Assembly (NCBI GenBank): GCA_963811595.1
Contig: CAWERW010000002.1
Coordinates: 186,001 to 250,000, forward strand
Length of the DNA: 64,000 bases
Source of the DNA: DASQFQ01 sp963811595
GTDB lineage: Bacteria > Actinomycetota > Thermoleophilia > Solirubrobacterales > Solirubrobacteraceae
Reading direction: 5' to 3'
This document shows, in pieces, positions 9,190-18,069 of this stretch. The notes under the pieces are model-generated. The model was not told the DNA's origin. It worked only from the letters and a program-made list of their open reading frames with translations, and did no database searches. Each line of letters starts with the position of its first letter. Positions within the stretch are counted from its first letter, which is position 1. The translations under genes were made by a program, and so were the position numbers.

Positions 9190-10438
9190 GGGCGAGCCCG
9201 CCGGAGCTCGCGAACAGCGCCGCGCTCACGCAGATCGCCAGCACGAGCGCGATGCCGCCGGCGAACACGGCCGTCTGCAGGCCCGCAACCGTCCACAGAG
9301 CGCCGAAGCCGACCGAGCCGACGAGGCGCGCCAGGTTGGTCGCGGTGCCGATGGCGGCGAGCCCGCTCGCGCGCACGTCCTCGGCCAGCGCCGAGGCGCC
9401 GAGCGCGGCGAGCACGCCGTCCGTCGCGGCGTAGGAGGCGCCCACCAGCGTCAGGCAGATCGCGAGCGCGACGACGCCACCCGCCGGCATCAGCAGCGAC
9501 GCGTATACGGGCAGCAGCGCGAGATAGCCGGCGAGGAAGACCTTGCCGCGGCCCACGCGGTCGGCAAGCCGGCCGAGCGGCACCGCCAGCAGCATGAAGG
9601 CCAGGGAGCCGCCCGCGAACAGCAGCGGGAACGCGGTGGCCGGCAGGCCGAGGTGGCGCTGCAGCGCGAGGTACAGGAACGCGTCGCTGATCGTCGCGAC
9701 GCCGAGCAGCAGGGCGGCGACAACGAGCCCGCGCACGCGCGGCTGCGCCAACTGGCGCGTCATCTCGCGCAGGCTCGGCTTGGGGCCCTCGCCGGTGCGC
9801 TCCGCACGCCCGGGCACGAGCAGCAGGATCACGCCGAGCCCGGCGATCGCGATGCAGAACGAGACGAGGAAGATCGAGTCGAACGCGAACGGGGCCAGCG
9901 CCAGCAGACCGAACGCGACGATCGGGCCGAGCATCGCGCCGGTCGTGTCCATCGCCCGGTGCACGCCGAACGCGGTGCCGAGCGACTCGCGCCGCGACGA
10001 CAGTGAGATCAGCGCGTCACGCGGCGCGGTGCGGATGCCCTTGCCGATGCGGTCGAGCATGACCAGTGCGCCGATCGCCGTCGCCGCGCCGCCGGCCAGG
10101 ACGAGGCCGAGCTTGCAGAGGGCGGACAGGCCGTAGCCCGCCGAGGCGATCTCCTTGTGGCGGCGCCGGCGGTCGGCCGCGAACCCGCTGACGAGCCCGA
10201 CGAACGCGGCCGCCCCGCGGTAGAGGCCGTCAACCACGCCGAGCTGCAGCGGCGTGAAGCCGGCCACCGAGACCAGGTAGAGGGGCAACACCGCGGCGAC
10301 CATCTCCGAGGAGACGTCGGTGAGCAGGCTGGTGAGCCCCAGCAGCACCACGGTGCGGCTCACCCGGGTGCCCGCCCGGGGCCGCAGCAGCGCGCGGTGC
10401 CCCGCGACGAGCGCGCTCGAGTCCTGGACCTTGTACAT
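9182..10438 (-). CDS. MFS transporter
   Basis: 418 residues with about 11-12 hydrophobic segments, in the major facilitator superfamily. The TM2-TM3 loop has FAADRRRRHKE. The motif LDRIGKGIRTAPRDALIS after TM4 is typical of a family of actinobacterial and proteobacterial efflux MFS proteins. The likely role is drug or small-molecule export by proton antiport; substrate unknown. TAGCGT lies 9 nt upstream of the ATG. The downstream propeller gene overlaps its 3' end. Confidence 0.85.
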   Translation of the reverse strand: MYKVQDSSALVAGHRALLRPRAGTRVSRTVVLLGLTSLLTDVSSEMVAAVLPLYLVSVAGFTPLQLGVVDGLYRGAAAFVGLVSGFAADRRRRHKEIASAGYGLSALCKLGLVLAGGAATAIGALVMLDRIGKGIRTAPRDALISLSSRRESLGTAFGVHRAMDTTGAMLGPIVAFGLLALAPFAFDSIFLVSFCIAIAGLGVILLLVPGRAERTGEGPKPSLREMTRQLAQPRVRGLVVAALLLGVATISDAFLYLALQRHLGLPATAFPLLFAGGSLAFMLLAVPLGRLADRVGRGKVFLAGYLALLPVYASLLMPAGGVVALAICLTLVGASYAATDGVLAALGASALAEDVRASGLAAIGTATNLARLVGSVGFGALWTVAGLQTAVFAGGIALVLAICVSAALFASSGGLARG

Positions 10439-10510
10439 CCTGCGCCGACGCTAGCCGTGGCGAGGCGCACGGGGCCTGGCCTTTCGGTCAGGTGGGGATG
10501 GGGCGAACCC

Positions 10511-10750
10511 CTACTCGTCGTCCGGCCAGCGACCGTGCTCGGACAGGTAATCGCGGGCGGCCTCCTCGCGCTGGCGCTCCTCGTCGCCCTTGGCGCCGAA
10601 GCGGAAGAGCACGTTGAGGAGCGCGACCGAGAGCCCGGCGCCGACGAGCATCGCGAACGCGTCCCACTTCGTGGTGTCGTCGACCACGAACAGCGACGCG
10701 AAGCCCGCCAGCACGAGCACGCCCGGGAGGACGTAGCGGACCCAGATCAC
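10511..10750 (-). CDS. Small membrane protein (79 aa)
   Basis: Two predicted transmembrane segments (residues ~3-20 and ~28-48) followed by a charged tail with GDEERQREEAARDYLSEHG. The start is the GTG at 10748-10750, which overlaps the stop of the upstream gene as GTGA, a standard coupling arrangement. It is the last gene of the cysM-tatA-JAMM-zinc-ribbon operon. Function unknown; nothing in the sequence links it directly to sulfur chemistry. Confidence 0.6.
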   Translation of the reverse strand: MIWVRYVLPGVLVLAGFASLFVVDDTTKWDAFAMLVGAGLSVALLNVLFRFGAKGDEERQREEAARDYLSEHGRWPDDE

Positions 10751-11226
10751 GGCGCGGTGGCGGAGAGGACGGCCGCCGCCACGCAGGCGACGACGAACAC
10801 GGCGAGCGCGGCTGCGAGCGCGCGCACCCACGGGCGCGCGGTCGAGGAGCGGGGCAGCGCGCCCGGGCCGGGCGCCGGGACCCCGAGCGCCTCGCGCGCG
10901 GCGAGGGCGCCGGACTGCGGGACGAACACGTCGCGCGGGCCGGCGGCGAGGAAGTCGGGGACGTCGAAGCCGGCCGTGCGGCGCAGCAGCGACGGGATGC
11001 CCTCCTCGAGCAGCATCCCCTGCAGCAGCTCGGCCTCGGATTGGTGGCGCGCCGACGCGACGCGCACCAGCGGCCCTTCGGCGTAGGACGCGCGGACCTT
11101 GCGCGCGCGCTCCTGCGCCGCGGTGAGCGGCGGCAGCGGAGCATCGTTCACCAGCGGGAGCCCGCAGGCGCTGCAGAAGCGCTCGTCACCGGCGCCCTCG
11201 GTGGCGCAGCCGGCGCAGACGAGCAT
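10747..11226 (-). CDS. Zinc-ribbon and DUF2007 domain membrane protein
   Basis: 159 residues. The N-terminal zinc ribbon has two CxxC pairs (CAGC and CSAC, residues ~4-22). A DUF2007-like segment follows (ASARHQSEAELLQGMLLEEGI to DVFVPQSGALAAREAL, residues ~57-115), then one C-terminal transmembrane helix. DUF2007 proteins are loosely called putative signal-transducing proteins; the role is unproven. ATG at 11224-11226 overlaps the stop of the JAMM peptidase gene by one base, so expression is tied to that gene. Confidence 0.65.
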   Translation of the reverse strand: MLVCAGCATEGAGDERFCSACGLPLVNDAPLPPLTAAQERARKVRASYAEGPLVRVASARHQSEAELLQGMLLEEGIPSLLRRTAGFDVPDFLAAGPRDVFVPQSGALAAREALGVPAPGPGALPRSSTARPWVRALAAALAVFVVACVAAAVLSATAP

Positions 11227-11621
11227 CAGGCCGCGACCTCGAGCTCGGCCTGCGTCACCTCGCCGTCGACGATCCTGAACGCGCGCACGTCGGGGTCCTC
11301 TCCGGCCAGCCCGACGATGATGTACAGCGCCTCGGGATAGAAGGCGAGGTTGATGTCCGTCTGCGACGGAACGGGCTCGGTGCGGGTGTGCGAGTGGTAG
11401 ATCGCGCCGACCTCGAGGTCGTCCTCGTCGAGCCGGTCGTGGACGCGCAGCAGCTCCTGCGGCGCGATCTCGTACGCGAGCGGCGAACGGCGCGCGTTCT
11501 CCGCCTCGACCAGCAGCACCGGCTCGCCGTCGCGCGTGCCGAGCACGCCGACGCATTCGTTCGGCGCCTCGCGGCGCGCGTGCTCGACCATCTGGTCGAG
11601 CATCTCCTGAGGGATGCGCAC
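11226..11621 (-). CDS. JAMM/MPN+ metalloprotease of the M67 (Mec/CysO-peptidase) type
   Basis: 131 residues. The zinc motif is complete: Glu in NECVGVL, then HSH-x7-SxxD in YHSHTRTEPVPSQTD. In Mycobacterium tuberculosis the matching enzyme Mec releases cysteine from the CysO-cysteine adduct. The presence of cysM two genes upstream makes that role likely here. The GTG at 11619-11621, one base after the tatA stop, gives the usual family length; a longer upstream ATG would run back through tatA. The partner CysO-like protein is encoded at 20766-21041. Confidence 0.82.
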   Translation of the reverse strand: MRIPQEMLDQMVEHARREAPNECVGVLGTRDGEPVLLVEAENARRSPLAYEIAPQELLRVHDRLDEDDLEVGAIYHSHTRTEPVPSQTDINLAFYPEALYIIVGLAGEDPDVRAFRIVDGEVTQAELEVAA

Positions 11622-11622
11622 C

Positions 11623-11841
11623 CTAGGGCGTGGAGGCGGTGCTGTCGGCGCGCAGCTTCGCGCGCTCTTCCTCGTCCTCGTCGTCGTCATCGTGAACGGA
11701 CATGCCGCTCAGCGAGTCCTTGAACTCGCGCAGGCCCTTGCCGACGGCGCGGCCGGCCTCGGGCAGGCGCTTCGGACCGAGCACGATCAGCGCGATGATG
11801 AGGACGATCACAAGTTCCATGGGGCCGACGCTGACGGGCAT
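11623..11841 (-). CDS. tatA: Twin-arginine translocase subunit TatA
   Basis: 72 residues with the TatA/E layout: short periplasmic N-terminus, one transmembrane helix (ELVIVLIIALIVLGPKRLP), the hinge with GPKRLPEAGRAVGKGL, an amphipathic helix, and an acidic tail (HDDDDEDEEERAK). It forms the protein-conducting part of the Tat pathway, which exports folded proteins. No tatC is in this window. It sits between cysM (20 bp upstream) and the JAMM peptidase (1 bp downstream). Confidence 0.88.
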   Translation of the reverse strand: MPVSVGPMELVIVLIIALIVLGPKRLPEAGRAVGKGLREFKDSLSGMSVHDDDDEDEEERAKLRADSTASTP

Positions 11842-11861
11842 TGCTCAGATCCCTTCGGTTC

Positions 11862-12833
11862 CTACCACCAGACGGTGGAGTCGAGGTTCTCGATCTCGTC
11901 GATTGATCGAGTGTAGATGCCGGAGGACAGATACTTCCACCCGTCGTCGCAGACGATGAAGACGACGTTGCCCTCGTCGAGCTCGTTCGCGATCCGCACG
12001 GCGATCGAGGCGATGGCGCCCGAGGACACGCCGGCGAAGATGCCCTCCTCGTCGAGCAGCTTGCGCGTCCACAGGATCGCGTCGCGGTTGGTGACGAAGA
12101 TCTTCCGGTCGAGCAGCTCGATGTCGATGATCGGCGGGATGAAGCCGTCGTCGAGCGAGCGCAGCCCCTGCACGGGCTCGCCCTGCAGCGGCTCGGCGGC
12201 GACGATCTTGACGCTGTCGCCGAGCTCCTCCTTGAGCCGCCGGCCGTTGCCCATCAGCGTGCCGCCGGTGCCGAGGCCGGCCACGAAGGCGGAGATCTCG
12301 TCCAGCTCCTCGAGGATCTCGACCGCGGTGCCGTTGTAGTGGGCGGCCGGGTTCGCCTGGTTCCCGTACTGGTACGGCATGTAGTAGCTCGGGTCGGAGG
12401 CGGCCATGTCGAGCGCCATCTCGACCGCGCCGTTGGAGCCCTTGTCGCCGGGTGAGTAGACGATCTCGGCGCCGTACATCTGCAGCAGCTGGGTGCGCTC
12501 CGGGGTCACGTTCTCGGGCATCACGACCTTCACCGGATAGCCCTTGCGCGAGCAGATCATGGCCAGCGAGATGCCGGTGTTGCCCGACGTCGGCTCGAGG
12601 ATCGTCTGGCCGGGGCCGATCAGGCCCTTCTCCTCGGCGTCCTCGATGAGGGCGCGGGCGACGCGGTCCTTGACCGAGCCCGTCGGGTTGTGCGACTCGA
12701 GCTTGGCCCAGATGCGCACGCCGGGCTTGGGCGACAGCCGCTTGAGCTCGACGAGCGGCGTGTTGCCGATCGCCTGCACGATGTCGCCGTAGCGACCGCC
12801 GCAGGGGCGGTTCTGGAGCTCATGACCAGCCAC
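11862..12833 (-). CDS. cysM: Cysteine synthase of the CysM (CysO-dependent, O-phosphoserine-type) class
   Basis: PLP fold-type-II enzyme. The PLP Lys is in PTGSVKDR, the phosphate/substrate loop is TSGNTGIS, and GLGTGGTLMG is the cofactor phosphate loop. The C-terminus (DDGWKYLSSGIY ... STVWW) resembles mycobacterial CysM, which uses thiocarboxylated CysO as sulfur donor. The GTG at 12831-12833 is chosen because TACACT lies 7 nt upstream, matching the window's leaderless pattern. An in-frame ATG six codons earlier would place the -10 box inside the gene. First gene of the operon with tatA and the JAMM peptidase. Confidence 0.85.
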   Translation of the reverse strand: MAGHELQNRPCGGRYGDIVQAIGNTPLVELKRLSPKPGVRIWAKLESHNPTGSVKDRVARALIEDAEEKGLIGPGQTILEPTSGNTGISLAMICSRKGYPVKVVMPENVTPERTQLLQMYGAEIVYSPGDKGSNGAVEMALDMAASDPSYYMPYQYGNQANPAAHYNGTAVEILEELDEISAFVAGLGTGGTLMGNGRRLKEELGDSVKIVAAEPLQGEPVQGLRSLDDGFIPPIIDIELLDRKIFVTNRDAILWTRKLLDEEGIFAGVSSGAIASIAVRIANELDEGNVVFIVCDDGWKYLSSGIYTRSIDEIENLDSTVWW

Positions 12834-12848
12834 TTCAGAAAGTGTAGC
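12833..12848 (-). promoter_or_regulatory. cysM promoter element shared with the moeZ-like gene
   Basis: On the minus strand this reads GCTACACTTTCTGAAG. The same 16 bases with one change (T for C) occur at 22268-22283 upstream of the rhodanese-E1 gene. TACACT (12841-12846) fits a -10 box and is 7 nt from the proposed GTG start. Whether the shared TTTCTGAAG part is an operator is inference. Confidence 0.5.
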
Positions 12849-12886
12849 CATAGCGCCCGTTACGGCATAGCCGACCTTGGGTAGGC

Positions 12887-14344
12887 GTGCCCCGGGGGAT
12901 GTCGTACACGAGGCGGGATCTGTTGTGGATGGCGGGGGCCGGGGGCGCCGCGCTCTACCTGGGCGGCTGCGGCGGCTCGAGCAACACGGCCAAGCCGGTG
13001 GCCGGTGACGAGTGGAAGCAGTTCGGCGGCACGACGCTGAACCTGATCTCGGAGAACACCGCCCCGACCTCGGCGATCGCGGCGAACCTCAAGCCGTTCA
13101 CCGAGCAGACCGGGATCGAGATCAAGATCGTCCAGCTCGAGCTCGCGGCACTCGTGCAGAAGGTCGCGCTCGACTTCGCGTCGGGCGTCGGCAGCTACCA
13201 GATCGTCTACGCCGACCCCTACCAGGTGCTCGCGCCCTACCACGAGGCGCTCGTCGACCTCAACACGATGATCGAGGACCCGGACCTGCCCAAGCTCGAC
13301 GACGTCGGCGACTTCATCCCGACCCAGCTCGACGCCGCCGGGCGCTTCGTCGACAAGGACAAGCTCTACGCGCTGCCCTACGACGCGCCGACGATGATCT
13401 GGCAGTACCGCAAGGACCTGTTCGAGAAGCACGGCGAGCGGATGCAGCAGGACCTCGGCTTCGACCCGATGCCCTCGGACAGCTCGACCTGGGAGGAGTT
13501 CTACAAGACCTCCAAGTGGTTCAAGGACAACGCCCAGGACGACGTCCCCTACGGCCACGGCCACCAGGCCAAGCAGCACGACTCGCTGATGAACGACTTC
13601 TCGAACGTGCTGTGGGCGTACGGCGGCGACTACTTCGAGGACGGCGACACGGTCGGGCGCCTCGGCTCCTCCGACCCGGGCGAGCCGATCCTCGACTCCG
13701 CCGAGGCGGTCGAGGCCGCCGACTTCTACAACCGGCTCGTCTCGATCGCGCATCCGGGCAGCAAGGGCTGGGACTGGGACGGCCTCGGCACCGCGTTCGC
13801 CGCCGGCCAGATGGCGATGGCGGTCAACTGGCACGAGTTCGCGGCCGGCAACGAGGAGTCGAGGTTCAAGGGCAAGATCGGCTACGCGCGCCTCCCGCGC
13901 GGGCCCAAGCGCAGCGCGAACATGTACGGCGGCACCGGCGTCGGGATCAACGCCACCGCCCCGGAGCGCGAGCAGAAGGCGGCGTGGCTGTTCGTCAACT
14001 GGGCGACGTCGAAGGAGACGCAGCTCGCCAACCTCAAGAGCGAGGTCGGTGGCGGCACGCCGACGCGCGACTCCGTCTACAAGCTGCCCGAGGTCGAGAA
14101 GGCGAAGCAGCCGCCCTCGAAGATGCCCAACATCCTCACCGCCGACGCGGTGTTCGAGGCCTGGAAGCCCGAGAACATCGGGCTGCGGCCGAAGATCGCG
14201 GCCTGGAACGAGTGCGACACGGCGATCTTCACCCAGCTCTCGAAGATGCTCGCCGGCCAGCAGGGCCCCGAGCAGTGCATGAAGAACACGAAGGACGGGT
14301 TCGTCCAGGCGATCGAGAACGCGGCCGCGCTGAGGAACGCCTGA
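12887..14344 (+). CDS. ABC sugar transporter substrate-binding lipoprotein (family 1)
   Basis: 485 residues, the size of family-1 extracellular solute-binding proteins for sugars and polyols. The N-terminus has a Tat-like twin Arg (TRRDLLWM), a hydrophobic core and a lipobox (LGGC), so it is probably exported folded and lipid-anchored. The mature part carries a MalE-like fold, with YALPYDAPTMIWQYRKDLF and the DGLGTAFAAGQMAM region. The GTG at 12887 or an ATG four codons later could be the start. It heads an operon with two permeases and two dehydrogenases, divergent from cysM. Confidence 0.85.
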   Translation: MPRGMSYTRRDLLWMAGAGGAALYLGGCGGSSNTAKPVAGDEWKQFGGTTLNLISENTAPTSAIAANLKPFTEQTGIEIKIVQLELAALVQKVALDFASGVGSYQIVYADPYQVLAPYHEALVDLNTMIEDPDLPKLDDVGDFIPTQLDAAGRFVDKDKLYALPYDAPTMIWQYRKDLFEKHGERMQQDLGFDPMPSDSSTWEEFYKTSKWFKDNAQDDVPYGHGHQAKQHDSLMNDFSNVLWAYGGDYFEDGDTVGRLGSSDPGEPILDSAEAVEAADFYNRLVSIAHPGSKGWDWDGLGTAFAAGQMAMAVNWHEFAAGNEESRFKGKIGYARLPRGPKRSANMYGGTGVGINATAPEREQKAAWLFVNWATSKETQLANLKSEVGGGTPTRDSVYKLPEVEKAKQPPSKMPNILTADAVFEAWKPENIGLRPKIAAWNECDTAIFTQLSKMLAGQQGPEQCMKNTKDGFVQAIENAAALRNA

Positions 14345-15276
14345 TGGCGACCGCCGTCGAGCGCAGCCGCACCGCCGGCGCCGAGGGTCGCGCGTCGTGG
14401 CGCAAGGAGAGCCGGTTCACGTTCGCGGGCCGGATGATGGCGCCCGCGCTGATCCTGCTGGCGCTGCTCTCGCTCTTCCCGTTCGTCTACATCATCCTGA
14501 TGAGCCTGTCGCGGGTCGGGCTGATCGGCGGCATCGACCTGCACTGGGCCGGCCTGGACAACTGGACCCGGCTGTTCAGCGACGAGTCGGTCGGCGCGGC
14601 GTGGGTGCGCTCGATCGTCTACTTCGTGCTCACCGTCGGGCTCGAGATGACGCTCGGCATCGGCATGGCGTTGCTCGTGCACTCGATGGTGTGGGGCAAG
14701 AACCTCGTCCTCTCCCTCTTGCTGATGCCGATGTTCATGGCGCCGGCGATCGTCGGGCTGCTCGGGCGCTTCCTCACCGACTCGACCTTCGGCCTCTACG
14801 CCTACGTGCTGCGCGAGACGGGCCTCTACACCGGGGACATCCTCGGCAGCACCACGTCGGCGTTCGTCGCGGTCACGCTGATGGACGTCTGGGAGTGGAC
14901 GCCGCTGATCACGCTGATCGTGCTGGCGGGCCTGTCGTCGCTGCCCAAGCCGGTGATCGAGGCCTCGCGCGTCGACGGCGCCACCTACTGGCAGCGCCTG
15001 CGGCACATCGTGTTCCCGATGATCTCCGGCGTCGTGATCGTGGCGCTGCTCGTGCGCTCGATGGACGCGATCCGCTACTTCGACATCATCTACACCACGA
15101 CGAACGGCGGGCCGGCGGACGCGACGAAGATCGTCCCGATCCGGCTCTATGAGACGGCGTTCCGCTTCTTCGACCTCGGCTACGCGGCGGCCATCGGCCT
15201 CTCGATGCTGGCCGTCTCGATCCTGCTCGCCAACCTGTTCCTGCGGACGCTCAAGAAGCGGGGGCTCGCGCGATGA
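14344..15276 (+). CDS. ABC sugar permease, MalF/UgpA type
   Basis: 310 residues with six transmembrane helices after a polar, basic N-terminus. It has the permease EAA-type loop ASRVDGATYWQRLRHIVFPMI that docks the ATPase. The ATG overlaps the binding-protein stop (TGATG), and the next permease begins as ATGA at the end. It forms one half of the membrane channel for a carbohydrate importer. Six-helix layout and FDIIYTTTNGGP are typical of the family. Confidence 0.88.
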   Translation: MATAVERSRTAGAEGRASWRKESRFTFAGRMMAPALILLALLSLFPFVYIILMSLSRVGLIGGIDLHWAGLDNWTRLFSDESVGAAWVRSIVYFVLTVGLEMTLGIGMALLVHSMVWGKNLVLSLLLMPMFMAPAIVGLLGRFLTDSTFGLYAYVLRETGLYTGDILGSTTSAFVAVTLMDVWEWTPLITLIVLAGLSSLPKPVIEASRVDGATYWQRLRHIVFPMISGVVIVALLVRSMDAIRYFDIIYTTTNGGPADATKIVPIRLYETAFRFFDLGYAAAIGLSMLAVSILLANLFLRTLKKRGLAR

Positions 15277-16094
15277 GAGCGGGCCGCATCGGCTCCAAGG
15301 TGCTGCTGGGCGTCGTGCTGCTGTGGACGCTCGTGCCGCTGCTGTGGATGCTGACGTCCTCGCTCAAGCCGCAGGACGACCTGACCTCCACCACGCCGCA
15401 GCTCGCCTTCACGCCGACGCTCGAGCACTACGAGGCGCTGTTCAGCGGCGGCAACAGCATCGGCGCCTACGCCGTCAACTCGATCCTGGCCGCCGGCGTC
15501 TCGACGCTGATCGCGGTCGCGCTCGGAACGCTCGCCGGCTACGGCCTCGCGCGCAGCAGCTTCCGCGGCAAGGACCATGTCGCGTTCTGGATCATCTCGA
15601 CGCGGATGGCGCCGATCGCGGCCGTGGTGCTGCCGCTGTTCGTGATCTTCCGCGCGACGGACCTGCTCGGGACGACGTGGGGGCTGATCGTCGCCTACCT
15701 GTCGTTCAACCTGCCGTTCGCGATCTGGATCATGAACGCGTTCTTCGCCGACCTCCCACCGTCGCTCGAGGAGGCCGCGCTGGTCGACGGTGCATCGCGC
15801 TGGACGGCGTTCCGCAAGATCGCGCTGCCGCTCGTCCTCCCAGGGGTGGCCACGACTGCAATCCTCTGCCTCGTGTTCTCCTGGAACGACTACGCGTTCG
15901 CCTCGACGTTCTCGGGGCCGGACTCGCAGACGCTCCCGATCGCGGCCTCGCAGCTCGTGACGCAGACGGAGATCGACTGGGGGCAGCTGACCGCGATCGG
16001 CACGATCGTGGTGGCGCCGATGATCGTGGTCGGGCTGATCGTGCGGAAGTGGCTCGTGACCGGCCTGACGCTCGGGGCGGTGACGGGCGAATGA
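15273..16094 (+). CDS. ABC sugar permease, MalG/UgpE type
   Basis: 273 residues and six transmembrane helices; the second half of the importer channel. The EAA loop reads EEAALVDGASRWTAFRKIALPL, followed by LVFSWNDYAFA, a MalG-family signature. Start and stop overlap the flanking genes by 4 bp (ATGA on both sides). No ATP-binding subunit follows, so this importer must borrow one, as many actinobacterial sugar systems do with an MsiK-type shared ATPase. Confidence 0.88.
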   Translation: MRAGRIGSKVLLGVVLLWTLVPLLWMLTSSLKPQDDLTSTTPQLAFTPTLEHYEALFSGGNSIGAYAVNSILAAGVSTLIAVALGTLAGYGLARSSFRGKDHVAFWIISTRMAPIAAVVLPLFVIFRATDLLGTTWGLIVAYLSFNLPFAIWIMNAFFADLPPSLEEAALVDGASRWTAFRKIALPLVLPGVATTAILCLVFSWNDYAFASTFSGPDSQTLPIAASQLVTQTEIDWGQLTAIGTIVVAPMIVVGLIVRKWLVTGLTLGAVTGE

Positions 16095-17089
16095 AGGCCG
16101 CCGTCCTGCACGCGCCCGGCGAGATCCGCATCGAGGAGCGCGACCGGCCGGCGCCCGGGCCGCGCGAGGTGCTCGTCCAGATCACCGCGGTCGGGGTCTG
16201 CGGCTCCGACGTCCACTACTACGAGCACGGCCGCATCGGCCCGTTCATCGTCGAGGCGCCGCTGATCCTCGGCCACGAGTCGGCCGGCCGGGTGGTCGAG
16301 CTCGGCGAGGGCGCCTCGAAGCACGCCGTCGGCGACCGCGTGACGCTCGAGCCGGGCGTGCCGTGCGGGCGCTGCCTCGAGTGCCGGAGCGGCCGCTACA
16401 ACCTCTGCCCCGACGTCGTCTTCTTCGCCACGCCGCCGGTCGACGGCGCGTTCGCGGAGTTCGTGCCGATCCACGAGGACTTCGCGTTCGCGCTGCCCGA
16501 CGAGCTGTCCGACGAGGAGGGCGCGCTGATGGAGCCGCTGTCGGTCGGCGTGTGGGCGTGCCGCAAGGCGGGTGTGAGCGCGGGCGACCGCGTGCTCGTC
16601 ACCGGCGCCGGCCCGATCGGCCAGCTCGCGATGCAGTGCGCGCGGGCGTTCGGCGCAACCGAGGTCACGGTCTCCGACGTCAACCCGCACCGGCTCGAGC
16701 TCGCGCGCCGCACCGGCGCGACCGCCACGGCCACGCCGGACGACGACCTCGGCGACGACTACGACGCGCTGATCGAGTGCTCCGGGCACCCCGCGGCGCT
16801 GACCGCGGGGATCAAGGCGCTGCGCCCGGCGGGCACGGCCGTGCTCGTCGGCATGGGACCCGACGAGGAGGGCACGCTGCCGCTCAGCGTCATCCAGGGC
16901 CGCGAGATCTGGGTCACGGGCACCTTCCGCTACGCCAACACCTACCCGGCCGCGATCGCGCTCGCCGCGTCAGGCGCGGTCGACCTGAAGGCGATCATGT
17001 CGCAGCGGTTCGGCCTCGACGAGGCGGAGGCCGCCCTGCGCGCCGGCCGCGAGGACCCCGAGAGCGTGAAGCCGATGGTGCTGCCGTGA
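16091..17089 (+). CDS. Zinc-dependent sorbitol/xylitol-type dehydrogenase (MDR family)
   Basis: 332-residue medium-chain dehydrogenase. Catalytic-zinc ligands are in GVCGSD and GHESAG. The structural-zinc loop with four Cys reads CGRCLECRSGRYNLC. The NAD-binding motif is GAGPIG. Similarity to sorbitol/xylitol dehydrogenases (VHYYEHGRIG) and its place after a sugar importer suggest oxidation of an imported polyol. ATGA overlap with the upstream permease and GTGA overlap with the next gene indicate one polycistronic message. Confidence 0.85.
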   Translation: MKAAVLHAPGEIRIEERDRPAPGPREVLVQITAVGVCGSDVHYYEHGRIGPFIVEAPLILGHESAGRVVELGEGASKHAVGDRVTLEPGVPCGRCLECRSGRYNLCPDVVFFATPPVDGAFAEFVPIHEDFAFALPDELSDEEGALMEPLSVGVWACRKAGVSAGDRVLVTGAGPIGQLAMQCARAFGATEVTVSDVNPHRLELARRTGATATATPDDDLGDDYDALIECSGHPAALTAGIKALRPAGTAVLVGMGPDEEGTLPLSVIQGREIWVTGTFRYANTYPAAIALAASGAVDLKAIMSQRFGLDEAEAALRAGREDPESVKPMVLP

Positions 17090-18069
17090 GAGCCGCCATC
17101 TGGCAGAAGCCGGGCGAGCTCGTCATCGGCGAGCGGGACGACCCGACGCCGGGCCCGCGCGACCTCGTCATCAAGGTCGGCGCCTGCGGCATGTGCGGCA
17201 CCGACCTCCACATCGCCGACGGCGCCTTCGCCCCCACCCCCTACCCGATCATCCCCGGCCATGAGTTCGCCGGCGAGGTCGCCGCCGTCGGCACCGAGGT
17301 GAGGAACTGGCGCGAGGGCGACCGCGTCGCCGTCGACCCCTCGCTGTTCTGCGGCCACTGCGAGTTCTGCCGGATCGGGCGCGGCAACCTGTGCGAGAAC
17401 TGGTCGGCGATCGGCGACCGCGAGGACGGCGCGTTCGCCGAGTACGTCAGGGTCCCGGCCGAGAACGCCTACGCGCTGCCGGACGAGCTGAGCTTCCGCG
17501 AGGGCGCGCTCGTCGAGCCGACCTCGTGCGCCGTGCGCGGCATGCACCGCCTCCAGGTCCAGCCCGGCGAGAGCGCGCTGATCGTGGGCGCCGGCACGAT
17601 GGGCCTCCTGCTCGAGCAGCTGATCCTGCGCGCGGGCGCCAGCCGCGTCGCGCTGGTCGACACCAACGAGGGCAAGCTCCCGCTGGCGGAGAAGCTGGGC
17701 GCCGACGCCGTCGCGACGAGCACCGAGGACCTCGGGCACTTCGACGTCGCGGTCGACGCGACCGGCCACCCGAAGGCGATCGAGAGCGCGTTCGACGCGC
17801 TGAAGCGCGGCGGGCGGCTGATGGTGTTCGGCGTCGCGCACGGCGACGCGAAGGTGGAGCTCTCGCCGTTCCGCATCTACAACGACGAGATCACGGTGCT
17901 CGGCTCGATGGCCGTGCTGCACTCGTTCGGCCCCGCGCTCGACCTCGTCGCCGCGGGGGCGATCGACACCGGCGCGATGCTCACCCACGACTTCCCGCTC
18001 GACGGCTTCGCCGACGCGCTCGAGAACGTCCGCCAGGGCCGCGGCGTCAAGTCGCAGGTCCTGCCCTAG
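17086..18069 (+). CDS. Second zinc-dependent polyol/alcohol dehydrogenase
   Basis: 327 residues with GTG start overlapping the previous stop (GTGA). Catalytic-zinc motifs are GMCGTD and GHEFAG; the structural-zinc loop is CGHCEFCRIGRGNLC; the Rossmann motif is GAGTMG. It is related to, but clearly distinct from, its upstream neighbour. The pair could act on two polyols or on successive steps. It ends the operon and converges with the TetR gene (4 bp overlap). Confidence 0.85.
   Translation: MRAAIWQKPGELVIGERDDPTPGPRDLVIKVGACGMCGTDLHIADGAFAPTPYPIIPGHEFAGEVAAVGTEVRNWREGDRVAVDPSLFCGHCEFCRIGRGNLCENWSAIGDREDGAFAEYVRVPAENAYALPDELSFREGALVEPTSCAVRGMHRLQVQPGESALIVGAGTMGLLLEQLILRAGASRVALVDTNEGKLPLAEKLGADAVATSTEDLGHFDVAVDATGHPKAIESAFDALKRGGRLMVFGVAHGDAKVELSPFRIYNDEITVLGSMAVLHSFGPALDLVAAGAIDTGAMLTHDFPLDGFADALENVRQGRGVKSQVLP

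Noticed and set aside
10747..11556. A 269-residue version of the zinc-ribbon protein
   Set aside because: The extra N-terminus is an Arg-rich shadow of the JAMM peptidase; the ATG at 11226 starts directly at the zinc ribbon and overlaps the peptidase stop.
12834..12851. ATG at 12851 as the cysM start
   Set aside because: It would put the TACACT hexamer and the shared 16-mer inside the coding region; GTG at 12833 is 7 nt from that hexamer and keeps the whole PLP enzyme.
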